Shown here: positions 1-5,459 of the stretch, piece after piece
Layout of the letters: every line of letters begins with the position of its first letter
How positions within the stretch are numbered: position 1 is the stretch's first letter
DNA from: Pseudomonadota bacterium
GTDB taxonomy: Bacteria > Myxococcota > Bradymonadia > UBA4248
Assembly: GCA_017629415.1 (NCBI GenBank)
Contig: JAGBXG010000068.1
Coordinates: forward strand, 1 to 5,459
Direction of reading: 5' to 3'
DNA length: 5,459 bases
The notes under the pieces: generated by a model
Seen by the model: the letters and a program-made list of their open reading frames with translations, nothing else
Told to the model about the DNA's origin: nothing
The model's database searches: none
Made by a program: the position numbers and the translations under genes

Positions 1-3000
1 ACCAAGTGACCCGTCACCATTTCGTCACCATTGTACGTCGTGGTCTCGGGATTGCCATTGCCATCATCAGAAACGAGAATCGGGCTGTGAATTGCGTAGT
101 CTTCCGAATACATACCGTTGGTAAGATTGATGGCTTCCGAACGGAAGTAATCATACATACCCAGCGTATAGGTGCCCATATCGCCAGTGTCGGCAATAAT
201 CGTGGCTTCATTGTCGAACAAAGCCATGATAGCATAGATCGATGTATAGTTATGAGCCACTTCAAGATCATACATCGAATAGTCAAAGCCCATGCTGACA
301 TCGTATTTCTGATAACGACGACGGCCTTCGCCCTGACGGACATAATAATAATCGGGATCATCACCGCAGTATGACATGCGATAGAACATGCTCGTTTCTT
401 CAGCGGCTTCATCCTCTGCACTCAGACCAAACAGAGAACCGTTATCCTTGCGTTTGCAGAACGTGCCATATTCCGGTGTGGAAATCGCATTCGCGATAAA
501 GTTGAACGAAGCACCCCAAGCCGTGCGCTCGATCTGATCATTGAGCGTCCAGTCATCGCTGTCGATGATATCGTCAAGAACAGAGCGATCGCCTACGTAT
601 GAACTCTGGAAGTAGTCAGAAAGATAGAGGAATTTGTTAAAATCGCTCATGACCACATTCCAGGAATCCCAATAGGCACGACCGCGAGCAAAGTTTCTGA
701 ACCAGTAACCCGTCGTGTAGCTGCGAATGAGATCACCAACCTGTTCCATATAGTCTGCACCAAAGTCAAAAACATGGCAGCTGCGGAGCGCACCGCGATT
801 ATCATCAGTACAGAACAAATAAGGCACGCGAACCATCGGATTGGCGCTATTCTTCGAATCCAGATAGCTTTCCATACGGACGAGATGACGTTCCTTGCGA
901 GGATCGAAACCTGCCTTGAACATCGGCTGGAAGATGTCGTGATAGTGAACGAGCTCTAAGTAATTCTGGCTGATGGCGACTTGATCATCGAACGTACCAA
1001 TACCCGTCGAGTCTTCGTGGGCAATAATCGCTTCAACTTCAGGAGGCAAACCGTCATTGAAAACTTCAACAAGACCGTTACACGTATTCTTGGCTTCATT
1101 CGGATTGAGACCACTGGCGTTCGTACCGGCGCTGTAAGCATACAGAATGGCAGCATGGTCGTATTTACCCAAGCCCATGTTGTCGGTCAGATAACCAGAG
1201 CTGTAATCCATGATGGACGAATACTGCTGACGAAGCATGCCACCCTTGCGCTGGGCATCACTGTAATCATACAGAGCATACATATCGCCAACGGTTTCAA
1301 TCTTATCCTTCATGAAATTATCATCACGACGGAGTTCCCAATACTTATCGAAATAGTTCATCGAGTCGTAGGAACCCGAGTGGTTATGACGGAGCCCAAA
1401 ACCATGACCCATTTCGTGAAGTGCTGTGGCACGGAAAACCTGAGCACGAACTTCATTGAAGATGTTTTCGTAGTCGCTACGATCTTTGTATTTCTCAACA
1501 AGTTCGTCATAAACGATATCATAAGCTGCAGCACCGACTTCTTCTTTGAAGCAGAAACCGTCTGCGCTCATAGCGTTCTTCAACTCACGAACCGTCTTAC
1601 GATTCTGGAAGCTCAGCGCATTGAAAAGGCTGGCCGTTTCACGCATTTCATCGGTCAGTTCGGCCGTGCTGTTCAAACCATTAGCGATCGCAACAGACTG
1701 CTCAAGCTTGGTATCCAGTTCCGTTGCCATCAAACCGGTATCAATCGCTTTCTTGAGAATATTGTCGGCAGCTGTATGGTTAAACTGACGCAAAGACTTA
1801 CGCTTGAAATTACGTTCGGTTTCTTTTTCCAGCGATTTTCTATCGCGGACTTTGGACGTAATCTTGGCTGCACGAACTTTGTCAGACAGTTTTGAACTTT
1901 CAACAAAAGCATTACGGGAAGCACGTGCACGCGCCACATTCGCATCATTCTCGCGAACACCTTCAGGCGTCAATTCACCCTTGGCATACTTGAGATGATC
2001 GATAATATCGGCTGCAATCTCATTCATCGGAGCCGTATAAACATGCGCCTGTGCAGAAATCGTCATACCCGTGAGCGGATCGGTCGAACTCGGGCAATAA
2101 CCGAGCAAACCAACTTCCTGACGCTGATTGACAAGCCACAGGAAATTCTTACGGAAGTCGCCTTCACGAGGAACATAACCCTGCTCACCACAAACCGGAT
2201 GATCATTCGCTGCAACAGGAATATGGCAAGGCACATAGATATCCTGCTGATCCGACAATACCTGTTTGTTCACCTCATAGCTGATAGACGTCGCCAAATC
2301 AATCGGCGTACCCGTCACCGGATCTTGCTTGACAGTCGATGTGGCATGATTCTGGGTCAGCCAAGCCACGCGCTTAAACGCCACGTTCCATTCGTCAATA
2401 ACCTGTTCAGCCATCGCTGCCATCAAAGGCTCTTTGACACCATCATGGATATAATAAGGAATCGTACGGGTAAGACGATTTTCCATATTAATCACATTGC
2501 CAGCAGGATCATAAGCCGCTTCCCAAATGTTATGACGATTGGCCAATTCGATACGGCCTTTGTTCATCATACCCTGCGTGGGATCATACGTCATACGTTC
2601 GGTACGGAAGAAACCAAAACGATTCATGTCATAGTTGGAATAATCCAACGGCTCATAGTTGAAGTTCAAACGACCCTTGTCGCTGGCTTCCGATGTACCC
2701 AAATCTTTCGCAAAAGATGTTACTACGCGAACTTCTTCCGAGGCACGATAATCCACCCAGCCATTCCAGTAGCCTATTGCCCAATAATAGAACATATAAA
2801 AATCAAGCTGGACAAAATACGTGGCCGGCGCATCAAAATAAACAAGCTCGCCATTATCATCATATTCAAAATAGGGCGAAGCTTCAGGACTGTTCGGTGT
2901 TTCACCGCTCGTGCCCAATTCAAATTCTGCACCATAAAAATATACCCACTCAAAGTTGACAAGCGGGTTCTCATTCCAGGCCACGCGCATATATTCACGC

Positions 3001-3488
3001 TCATACCACGGACGATCCGTCGTATTTTCCATGATCACGTTCGACTGCTCACCCGTCGTCGTATCATACGAACGCTGAACGTCAAAATGCGACTTAATCG
3101 GGAACATCGCACGGACAGAACCCTTATAGTCATCACCATAAAGCTCATCGTAATCATAAATATTGTTGGCGCCATCTACCGTGTTACCGTCCGCACCAGG
3201 AAGCGTGGGATAACTTCTGTAAGCCATCAAATAATTTTCTTCAGCCACAAAGACAACCTTGTCAGTGTCCATCATCAGGCCTTCAAAAATATTACTGCTG
3301 CCCGTTGTTCCAGGCACATCCACTATCTTCTGATGCATAAACCATGCACCTTCCGTCAAATCGGATTTCTTGACTCGGTTCGGCTCGGTGCGATCTATAT
3401 CGCCAATATCTTGGGCACAACCTGCAGCCGCCGCCGATGCCAACAACGCTGCAATAAACGCCCCCTTTTTCCAATGATTACCCCTCAT
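1..3488 (-). CDS. Large secreted zinc metalloprotease lipoprotein (EcxA/DUF4953-like Met-zincin), C-terminus beyond window
   Basis: Predicted exported lipoprotein and zinc endopeptidase; substrate unknown. The frame is open for 1162 codons from ATG 3488-3486 to the left edge, with no stop. The start is fixed by a perfect AAGGAGG five bases upstream and by the signal peptide it opens: basic N-terminus (R2, K7, K8), hydrophobic stretch at about 10-22, and lipobox AAG-C24. Alanine at -3 is less usual than leucine. C24 is followed by Ala, so by the E. coli rule it would go to the outer membrane. Residues 160-250 are rich in Tyr/Trp/Phe. Residues 504-690 are charged and apparently helical. The catalytic motif HEMGHGFGLRH (H691, E692, H695, G698, H701) matches the metzincin HExxHxxGxxH consensus. 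SSIMDY (M760) supplies the Met-turn 65 residues after H695. This pairing is typical of EcxA/DUF4953 Met-zincins. Nine further Cys after C24 suit disulfides in an exported protein. The motif sits unusually far from the N-terminus. Protease class is confident; exact family is less so. Confidence 0.93.
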   Translation of the reverse strand, partial: MRGNHWKKGAFIAALLASAAAAGCAQDIGDIDRTEPNRVKKSDLTEGAWFMHQKIVDVPGTTGSSNIFEGLMMDTDKVVFVAEENYLMAYRSYPTLPGADGNTVDGANNIYDYDELYGDDYKGSVRAMFPIKSHFDVQRSYDTTTGEQSNVIMENTTDRPWYEREYMRVAWNENPLVNFEWVYFYGAEFELGTSGETPNSPEASPYFEYDDNGELVYFDAPATYFVQLDFYMFYYWAIGYWNGWVDYRASEEVRVVTSFAKDLGTSEASDKGRLNFNYEPLDYSNYDMNRFGFFRTERMTYDPTQGMMNKGRIELANRHNIWEAAYDPAGNVINMENRLTRTIPYYIHDGVKEPLMAAMAEQVIDEWNVAFKRVAWLTQNHATSTVKQDPVTGTPIDLATSISYEVNKQVLSDQQDIYVPCHIPVAANDHPVCGEQGYVPREGDFRKNFLWLVNQRQEVGLLGYCPSSTDPLTGMTISAQAHVYTAPMNEIAADIIDHLKYAKGELTPEGVRENDANVARARASRNAFVESSKLSDKVRAAKITSKVRDRKSLEKETERNFKRKSLRQFNHTAADNILKKAIDTGLMATELDTKLEQSVAIANGLNSTAELTDEMRETASLFNALSFQNRKTVRELKNAMSADGFCFKEEVGAAAYDIVYDELVEKYKDRSDYENIFNEVRAQVFRATALHEMGHGFGLRHNHSGSYDSMNYFDKYWELRRDDNFMKDKIETVGDMYALYDYSDAQRKGGMLRQQYSSIMDYSSGYLTDNMGLGKYDHAAILYAYSAGTNASGLNPNEAKNTCNGLVEVFNDGLPPEVEAIIAHEDSTGIGTFDDQVAISQNYLELVHYHDIFQPMFKAGFDPRKERHLVRMESYLDSKNSANPMVRVPYLFCTDDNRGALRSCHVFDFGADYMEQVGDLIRSYTTGYWFRNFARGRAYWDSWNVVMSDFNKFLYLSDYFQSSYVGDRSVLDDIIDSDDWTLNDQIERTAWGASFNFIANAISTPEYGTFCKRKDNGSLFGLSAEDEAAEETSMFYRMSYCGDDPDYYYVRQGEGRRRYQKYDVSMGFDYSMYDLEVAHNYTSIYAIMALFDNEATIIADTGDMGTYTLGMYDYFRSEAINLTNGMYSEDYAIHSPILVSDDGNGNPETTTYNGDEMVTGHL

Positions 3489-3493
3489 GATTT

Positions 3494-3500
3494 CCTCCTT
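3494..3500 (-). promoter_or_regulatory. Strong ribosome binding site of the metalloprotease gene
   Basis: On the minus strand this reads AAGGAGG, a full match to the anti-Shine-Dalgarno core, five bases before ATG 3488-3486. It decides the start: no other ATG lies in frame in the leader just upstream, although that frame stays open for some distance. Such a strong site suggests high translation of the protease. Confidence 0.9.
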
Positions 3501-3514
3501 AGGTTTCTTTATCC

Positions 3515-3544
3515 CGCATACATCCGACTTTTGCGGCGTATGCG
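3515..3544 (-). promoter_or_regulatory. Leader hairpin upstream of the protease Shine-Dalgarno
   Basis: A perfect 7-base inverted repeat, CGCATAC (3515-3521) and GTATGCG (3538-3544), encloses a 16-base spacer. It ends 14 bases before the AAGGAGG site in the protease leader. In mRNA it could form a stem next to the ribosome binding site without covering it. The symmetry is directly seen; a regulatory role is inference. Confidence 0.4.
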
Positions 3545-3545
3545 C

Positions 3546-3558
3546 TGTAAGGGTTACA
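3546..3558. promoter_or_regulatory. Operator-like dyad TGTAA-N3-TTACA
   Basis: A short perfect dyad, TGTAA-GGG-TTACA, lies about 60 bases upstream of the protease start and directly beside the leader hairpin. Its size and symmetry resemble a binding site for a small dimeric repressor or activator. I cannot assign a regulator. A 5-base arm can arise by chance, so the call rests mainly on its position in the promoter-proximal region. Confidence 0.3.
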
Positions 3559-3582
3559 TGTATGACTATGAACTCATTTGAT

Positions 3583-3608
3583 ACAGTAATCACCCTTGGG
3601 TGCACTGT
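3583..3608. promoter_or_regulatory. Nested dyad ACAGT/CACCC - GGGTG/ACTGT upstream of the protease gene
   Basis: The 12-base palindrome CACCCTTGGGTG (3591-3602) is flanked by a second matched pair, ACAGT (3583-3587) and ACTGT (3604-3608), giving ten paired positions around an asymmetric internal gap of three versus one base. It lies about 100 bases upstream of the protease start, where an operator or an early-leader hairpin would be expected. No T-run follows on either strand, so it is not an obvious intrinsic terminator. I found no convincing -35/-10 pair nearby; AT-rich sequence around 3655-3700 (minus strand) is the most promoter-like. Confidence 0.4.
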
Positions 3609-4017
3609 GTCGCATTCATGCCTACCTACCGAATTGTGAAACACATGTCGAGACTTTTTTGTATTTATTGCAGTTTACAAAAACTAACTCATTTTCACCA
3701 AACCGCAAATTTCATAGATGATTCGCGGGGTTTCTCAATTTTCAACCTATCCAACACTTCTTTCAAAAATCGAATAAAATTCTATTCCAAACCTTTCATC
3801 TCAAATAAATTTTATTCCCAATAAATTTCTAGCGCATTCGAATCACAGGCTTATCTTAAAATATAAACATCGCACAACTGGTGCGACATTAACACACACC
3901 CTCTTACATCTTTCACATGATGCCGTCTAGTTAAAACACCATCATGAACAATTCGTTCCCTCCACTACCAGGATTTACGCAAAATCACAAATTGCTTACA
4001 AAGTGAACCTCCAACCC
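3609..4017. other. AT-rich gene-free intergenic stretch with small inverted repeats
   Basis: I see no convincing gene here. One plus-strand frame of 74 codons (3600-3824) has no Shine-Dalgarno and reads like translated AT-rich DNA. Visible structure consists of small dyads: GAATA/TATTC at 3772-3787, AATAAA-T-TTTATT at 3804-3816, and the stronger TCGCAC-AACTG-GTGCGA hairpin at 3870-3886. Read on the minus strand, that hairpin is followed by a T-rich but interrupted run, so it might be a weak secondary terminator after the 4156-5034 gene. The promoter of the protease gene probably lies at the left side of this stretch. Confidence 0.6.
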
Positions 4018-4052
4018 AAAAAGCGAAATGGAATACAGGCTCCCATTTCGCT
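4018..4052 (-). terminator. Probable intrinsic terminator of the 292-residue protein gene
   Basis: A perfect 10-base inverted repeat, AGCGAAATGG (4022-4031) and CCATTTCGCT (4043-4052), encloses an 11-base loop. Read on the minus strand the stem runs directly into TTTTT (4022-4018, the first T shared with the stem) and then GGG. The other strand has no T-run after the stem, so it faces the gene ending at 4156, about 100 bases upstream. The stem is only half GC and the U-tract is short, so efficiency is uncertain. Confidence 0.65.
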
Positions 4053-4099
4053 CTAAAACATCAGTCATCACGACCCGTCAAACCTATAAAACCGTAAGT

Positions 4100-4152
4100 C
4101 CCCTTGACGTGTTCCAAAAAGCTCACCCCCTTGACATGCTTTGGAACAAAGC
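4100..4152 (-). repeat. Tandem motif and two competing hairpins just after the 4156-5034 gene
   Basis: Two copies of a 12-base motif, CCCCTTGACGTG (4100-4111) and CCCCTTGACATG (4127-4138), differ at one base and start 27 bases apart. Interleaved with them is the inverted repeat GTTCCAAA (4111-4118) / TTTGGAAC (4140-4147), extended by a GC pair past a two-base AA bulge. A second, shorter hairpin, GCTTTG-GAA-CAAAGC (4138-4152), uses some of the same bases, so only one can form at a time. All lie within 60 bases of the stop codon at 4156, in the 3' UTR of that gene. Function unknown. Confidence 0.5.
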
Positions 4153-4155
4153 CCC

Positions 4156-5034
4156 CTATCCTCCATACAATGCCGAAATAATGACATCCCACAAACGTTC
4201 AGGCGCAATAATCGCTCGTATCGACTTACCCGATTTTTCCAGATACCCCTCACCGGATGCCACAAAAACGCGAGTACTCTCAGGCTGACGCGCAATAAAC
4301 TGCTCTTCTTCCAATGTCAGCGCACCATGACAAAGAATAATATGCTGCGATGTCGGCTCCATAGCTGCCATCCCATTAAAATCTTTGCATAATGTCACCG
4401 AACCACCCACCATAACAGGCCTCGTTTCCACCTGCCAAAGCGTATATTCTCTCATGCTCGAACGCAAATGCTCCCGTGTCCACACACTGCACGGACCCAC
4501 ACAAGCCATCGATATCGAACGCGAAGCCCGAATATTCAAAAGCGCATTCGCACACGATATCATCCCCTGTGCCCCCAAAAACGAAACATGCACCGGAGAA
4601 GATGTACTGGCAGACGGCGTCTTCAACGCAGATTCATCATCATCAATAAAAAATGGCGGCATCACGATATCATTTAAATAAACTTCGGATGGCTCAAGCA
4701 TTGACTTCAGCATTTCTCCTTCATCCGGCCCAATAATATGACAACAGCCACACCCATAAAGCCGCAAAATATTCAAAGCACGATTGCATTGACACGTATA
4801 AAGTATATTATATCCAGGATGTATAATCGCACGCTTCGTTAATATACCAGATGCCGTTTCATCCAATAAAAGCGGTGTCATGATAAGAAAACTGTCTGGA
4901 ACTGTACTCAAATGCTCCAAAAGAGGACCAGCCTTATGAAAAACAAGCGCAGAAGGCTGACCTATCAGCTCACGAATATGCGCACCTTCAGCCGTGTCGC
5001 GACAAGCAATAACAACCGCGTGATGTTCTGACAT
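4156..5034 (-). CDS. Hypothetical 292-residue protein, receiver-like plus degenerate ParA/CpaE-like fold (tentative)
   Basis: I do not recognise this protein. It runs from ATG 5034-5032 to TAG 4158-4156. GAGGAG four bases upstream supports the start, and steady bacterial-type codon use supports a real gene. It has no signal peptide or membrane span, so it is probably cytoplasmic. Residues 5-118 alternate strands and helices like a response-regulator receiver (VVIAC at 7-11, FLIM at 49-52, NILYT at 76-80, HIIGP at 99-103). However, the phospho-acceptor Asp expected after strand 3 is replaced (MTP, 52-54), and the Lys expected near strand 5 is absent. An acidic, Ser-rich linker (about 131-146) follows. 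The second half starts VSFLGAQGMISC (150-161), laid out like the P-loop of ParA/MinD proteins but without the Lys and GKT residues; HIILCHG (231-237) suits a later core strand. A CpaE-like layout with both active sites lost is a hypothesis. Eleven Cys are present, five clustered at 81-98. Codons ATA and GGG are commoner than in the protease, suggesting lower expression. Confidence 0.85.
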   Translation of the reverse strand: MSEHHAVVIACRDTAEGAHIRELIGQPSALVFHKAGPLLEHLSTVPDSFLIMTPLLLDETASGILTKRAIIHPGYNILYTCQCNRALNILRLYGCGCCHIIGPDEGEMLKSMLEPSEVYLNDIVMPPFFIDDDESALKTPSASTSSPVHVSFLGAQGMISCANALLNIRASRSISMACVGPCSVWTREHLRSSMREYTLWQVETRPVMVGGSVTLCKDFNGMAAMEPTSQHIILCHGALTLEEEQFIARQPESTRVFVASGEGYLEKSGKSIRAIIAPERLWDVIISALYGG

Positions 5035-5038
5035 GGTA

Positions 5039-5044
5039 CTCCTC
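5039..5044 (-). promoter_or_regulatory. Ribosome binding site of the 292-residue protein gene
   Basis: On the minus strand this reads GAGGAG, with four bases before ATG 5034-5032. It supports this ATG as the start. No clear sigma-70 -35/-10 pair could be read in the following upstream bases. Confidence 0.75.
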
Positions 5045-5112
5045 TTCGATAAAACATGGGCAAAACAGCATCATACCGCCTTGCACCTTACAGAAACGAC
5101 AAACAATAACCC

Positions 5113-5124
5113 GAATTGCAATTC
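5113..5124. promoter_or_regulatory. Perfect 12-base palindrome upstream of the 292-residue protein gene
   Basis: GAATTGCAATTC is fully self-complementary and lies about 80 bases upstream of the start at 5034, where an operator would be expected. No known regulator site is recognised, and a 12-base palindrome alone is modest evidence. Confidence 0.3.
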
Positions 5125-5209
5125 CCCCACTAAAACCTAAAGCATGGCTAGACAATCGGTCAAATTTTCCTTGTCTCCCACCCTTATGTAAATGGCATGG
5201 GGATTGAAA

Positions 5210-5335
5210 TCATTTTATAACACGTTTACTGTTGAAAGAATAAACCGTTTTGCGGAATACTGAGTCATTGGTTTTGCCAGCGTGAAGCTGCAAAGTTTCA
5301 TCCAACGAGACGTCAATAACCAGTCCCCGTCTCAC
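5210..5335 (-). CDS. Doubtful 41-codon open frame upstream of the 292-residue protein gene
   Basis: A minus-strand frame runs from GTG 5335-5333 to TGA 5212-5210, with an in-frame TAG just upstream of the GTG. The product has a believable mixed composition (for example VIDVSLDETLQLHAGKTND at about residues 6-24, ending NSKRVIK) rather than the skewed look of antisense frames. Against it: short length, GTG start, only a poor GGGTAGG-like ribosome site, and no recognised family. It could be a small protein, the decayed end of a larger gene, or chance. Confidence 0.2.
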   Translation of the reverse strand: MRRGLVIDVSLDETLQLHAGKTNDSVFRKTVYSFNSKRVIK

Positions 5336-5405
5336 CTACCCAAAGATGAATCCCAATTCTAAGTTCCAAAGGACTCAGCCAACAAAATTCTTTGCGTATT
5401 TTTAA

Positions 5406-5459
5406 GGGGGGCAAGCCCCCCTGCGGCGCTATTTGCTGCGCAAATACGCGCCTCCCCCC
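5406..5459. repeat. GC-rich hairpin-forming repeat at the right edge
   Basis: The last 54 bases fold in several ways. GGGGGGC-AA-GCCCCCC forms a near-continuous hairpin (5406-5421). GGCGC-TATTTGC-TGC-GCAAATA-C-GCGCC forms a longer one (5425-5452), 12 paired positions with one bulged C. The closing CCCCCC (5454-5459) could also pair with the GGGGGG at 5406. Further, GCGTATTT at about 5394-5401 is complementary to AAATACGC at 5442-5449. No T-run follows on either strand, so this looks like a REP-type dispersed intergenic element rather than a plain terminator. It ends with the window and may be incomplete. Confidence 0.5.

Noticed and set aside
981..1895. 304-codon plus-strand open frame
   Set aside because: It covers the antisense of the catalytic region, including the HExxH and Met-turn codons, and has the same shadow composition. 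The opposite strand explains the sequence fully.
3292..3474. 60-codon minus-strand frame starting just inside the protease gene
   Set aside because: It is an out-of-frame reading of the signal-peptide region. The true frame gives a lipobox signal peptide behind a perfect Shine-Dalgarno.
1995..3581. 528-codon plus-strand open frame
   Set aside because: It lies antisense to the protease gene, is overloaded with Arg, Ile, His and Thr, lacks a ribosome site and has no recognisable domain. It exists because the codon bias of the real gene avoids stops on the other strand.
3600..3824. 74-codon plus-strand frame in the AT-rich intergenic region
   Set aside because: No ribosome binding site, no family resemblance, and composition expected of AT-rich non-coding DNA.
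3870..3886. TCGCAC/GTGCGA hairpin as the main terminator
   Set aside because: Stem of only six pairs with an interrupted T-run on the minus strand. The 10-pair stem with TTTTT at 4018-4052 is a better terminator and comes first for the only gene that needs one.
4131..4159. TTGACA at 4131 as a plus-strand -35 box
   Set aside because: The bases 17-18 further on (CCCTAT/CCTATC) are a poor -10, and any transcript would run antisense into the 292-residue gene. The motif is better explained as part of the duplicated CCCCTTGACRTG element.
3489..5459. CRISPR array, tRNA, rRNA or intact insertion sequence outside the protease gene
   Set aside because: No regularly spaced identical repeats, no cloverleaf with tRNA-like arms, no rRNA-like sequence, and no transposase with terminal inverted repeats could be found by eye.

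Overview
The window holds two clear genes, both on the minus strand. A 5'-complete but 3'-truncated gene for a very large secreted zinc metalloprotease lipoprotein covers 1-3488. A complete 292-residue gene of unknown function lies at 4156-5034. The plus strand has no gene I would defend: its long open frames lie antisense to the protease gene and read as Arg/Ile/His-rich shadow protein. The protease frame runs 1162 codons from its ATG to the left edge without a stop, so it is easily missed by callers that need a stop inside the window.

Organism: moderate GC, strong Shine-Dalgarno sites, a lipobox signal peptide and an HExxHxxGxxH Met-zincin of the EcxA/DUF4953 type point to a Gram-negative bacterium. 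Large lipoproteins of this kind are familiar from Myxococcota/Bradymonadota-like (former deltaproteobacterial) lineages. That placement is an inference; there is no rRNA or other taxonomic marker here.

Layout from left to right: 1-3488, protease (minus strand; the C-terminus lies beyond position 1). 3489-4155, a 667-base intergenic region. Its left part is the leader and presumed promoter region of the protease, with a strong SD and three dyad-symmetric elements. Its middle is AT-rich and gene-free. Its right part is the 3' flank of the second gene, with a repeat/hairpin cluster and a likely intrinsic terminator. 4156-5034, the second gene. Its fold reads by eye as a receiver-like domain followed by a second alpha/beta domain resembling a P-loop ATPase without its P-loop. 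5035-5459, the upstream region of that gene, with a 12-base palindrome, a doubtful 41-codon frame and a GC-rich hairpin-forming repeat at the extreme right edge.

The two genes share a direction but are probably separate transcription units, because a terminator-like hairpin and more than 600 bases separate them. The protease would act at the cell surface or outside the cell. The second protein has no export signal and looks cytoplasmic, possibly regulatory. Nothing in the sequence links the two functionally beyond position.
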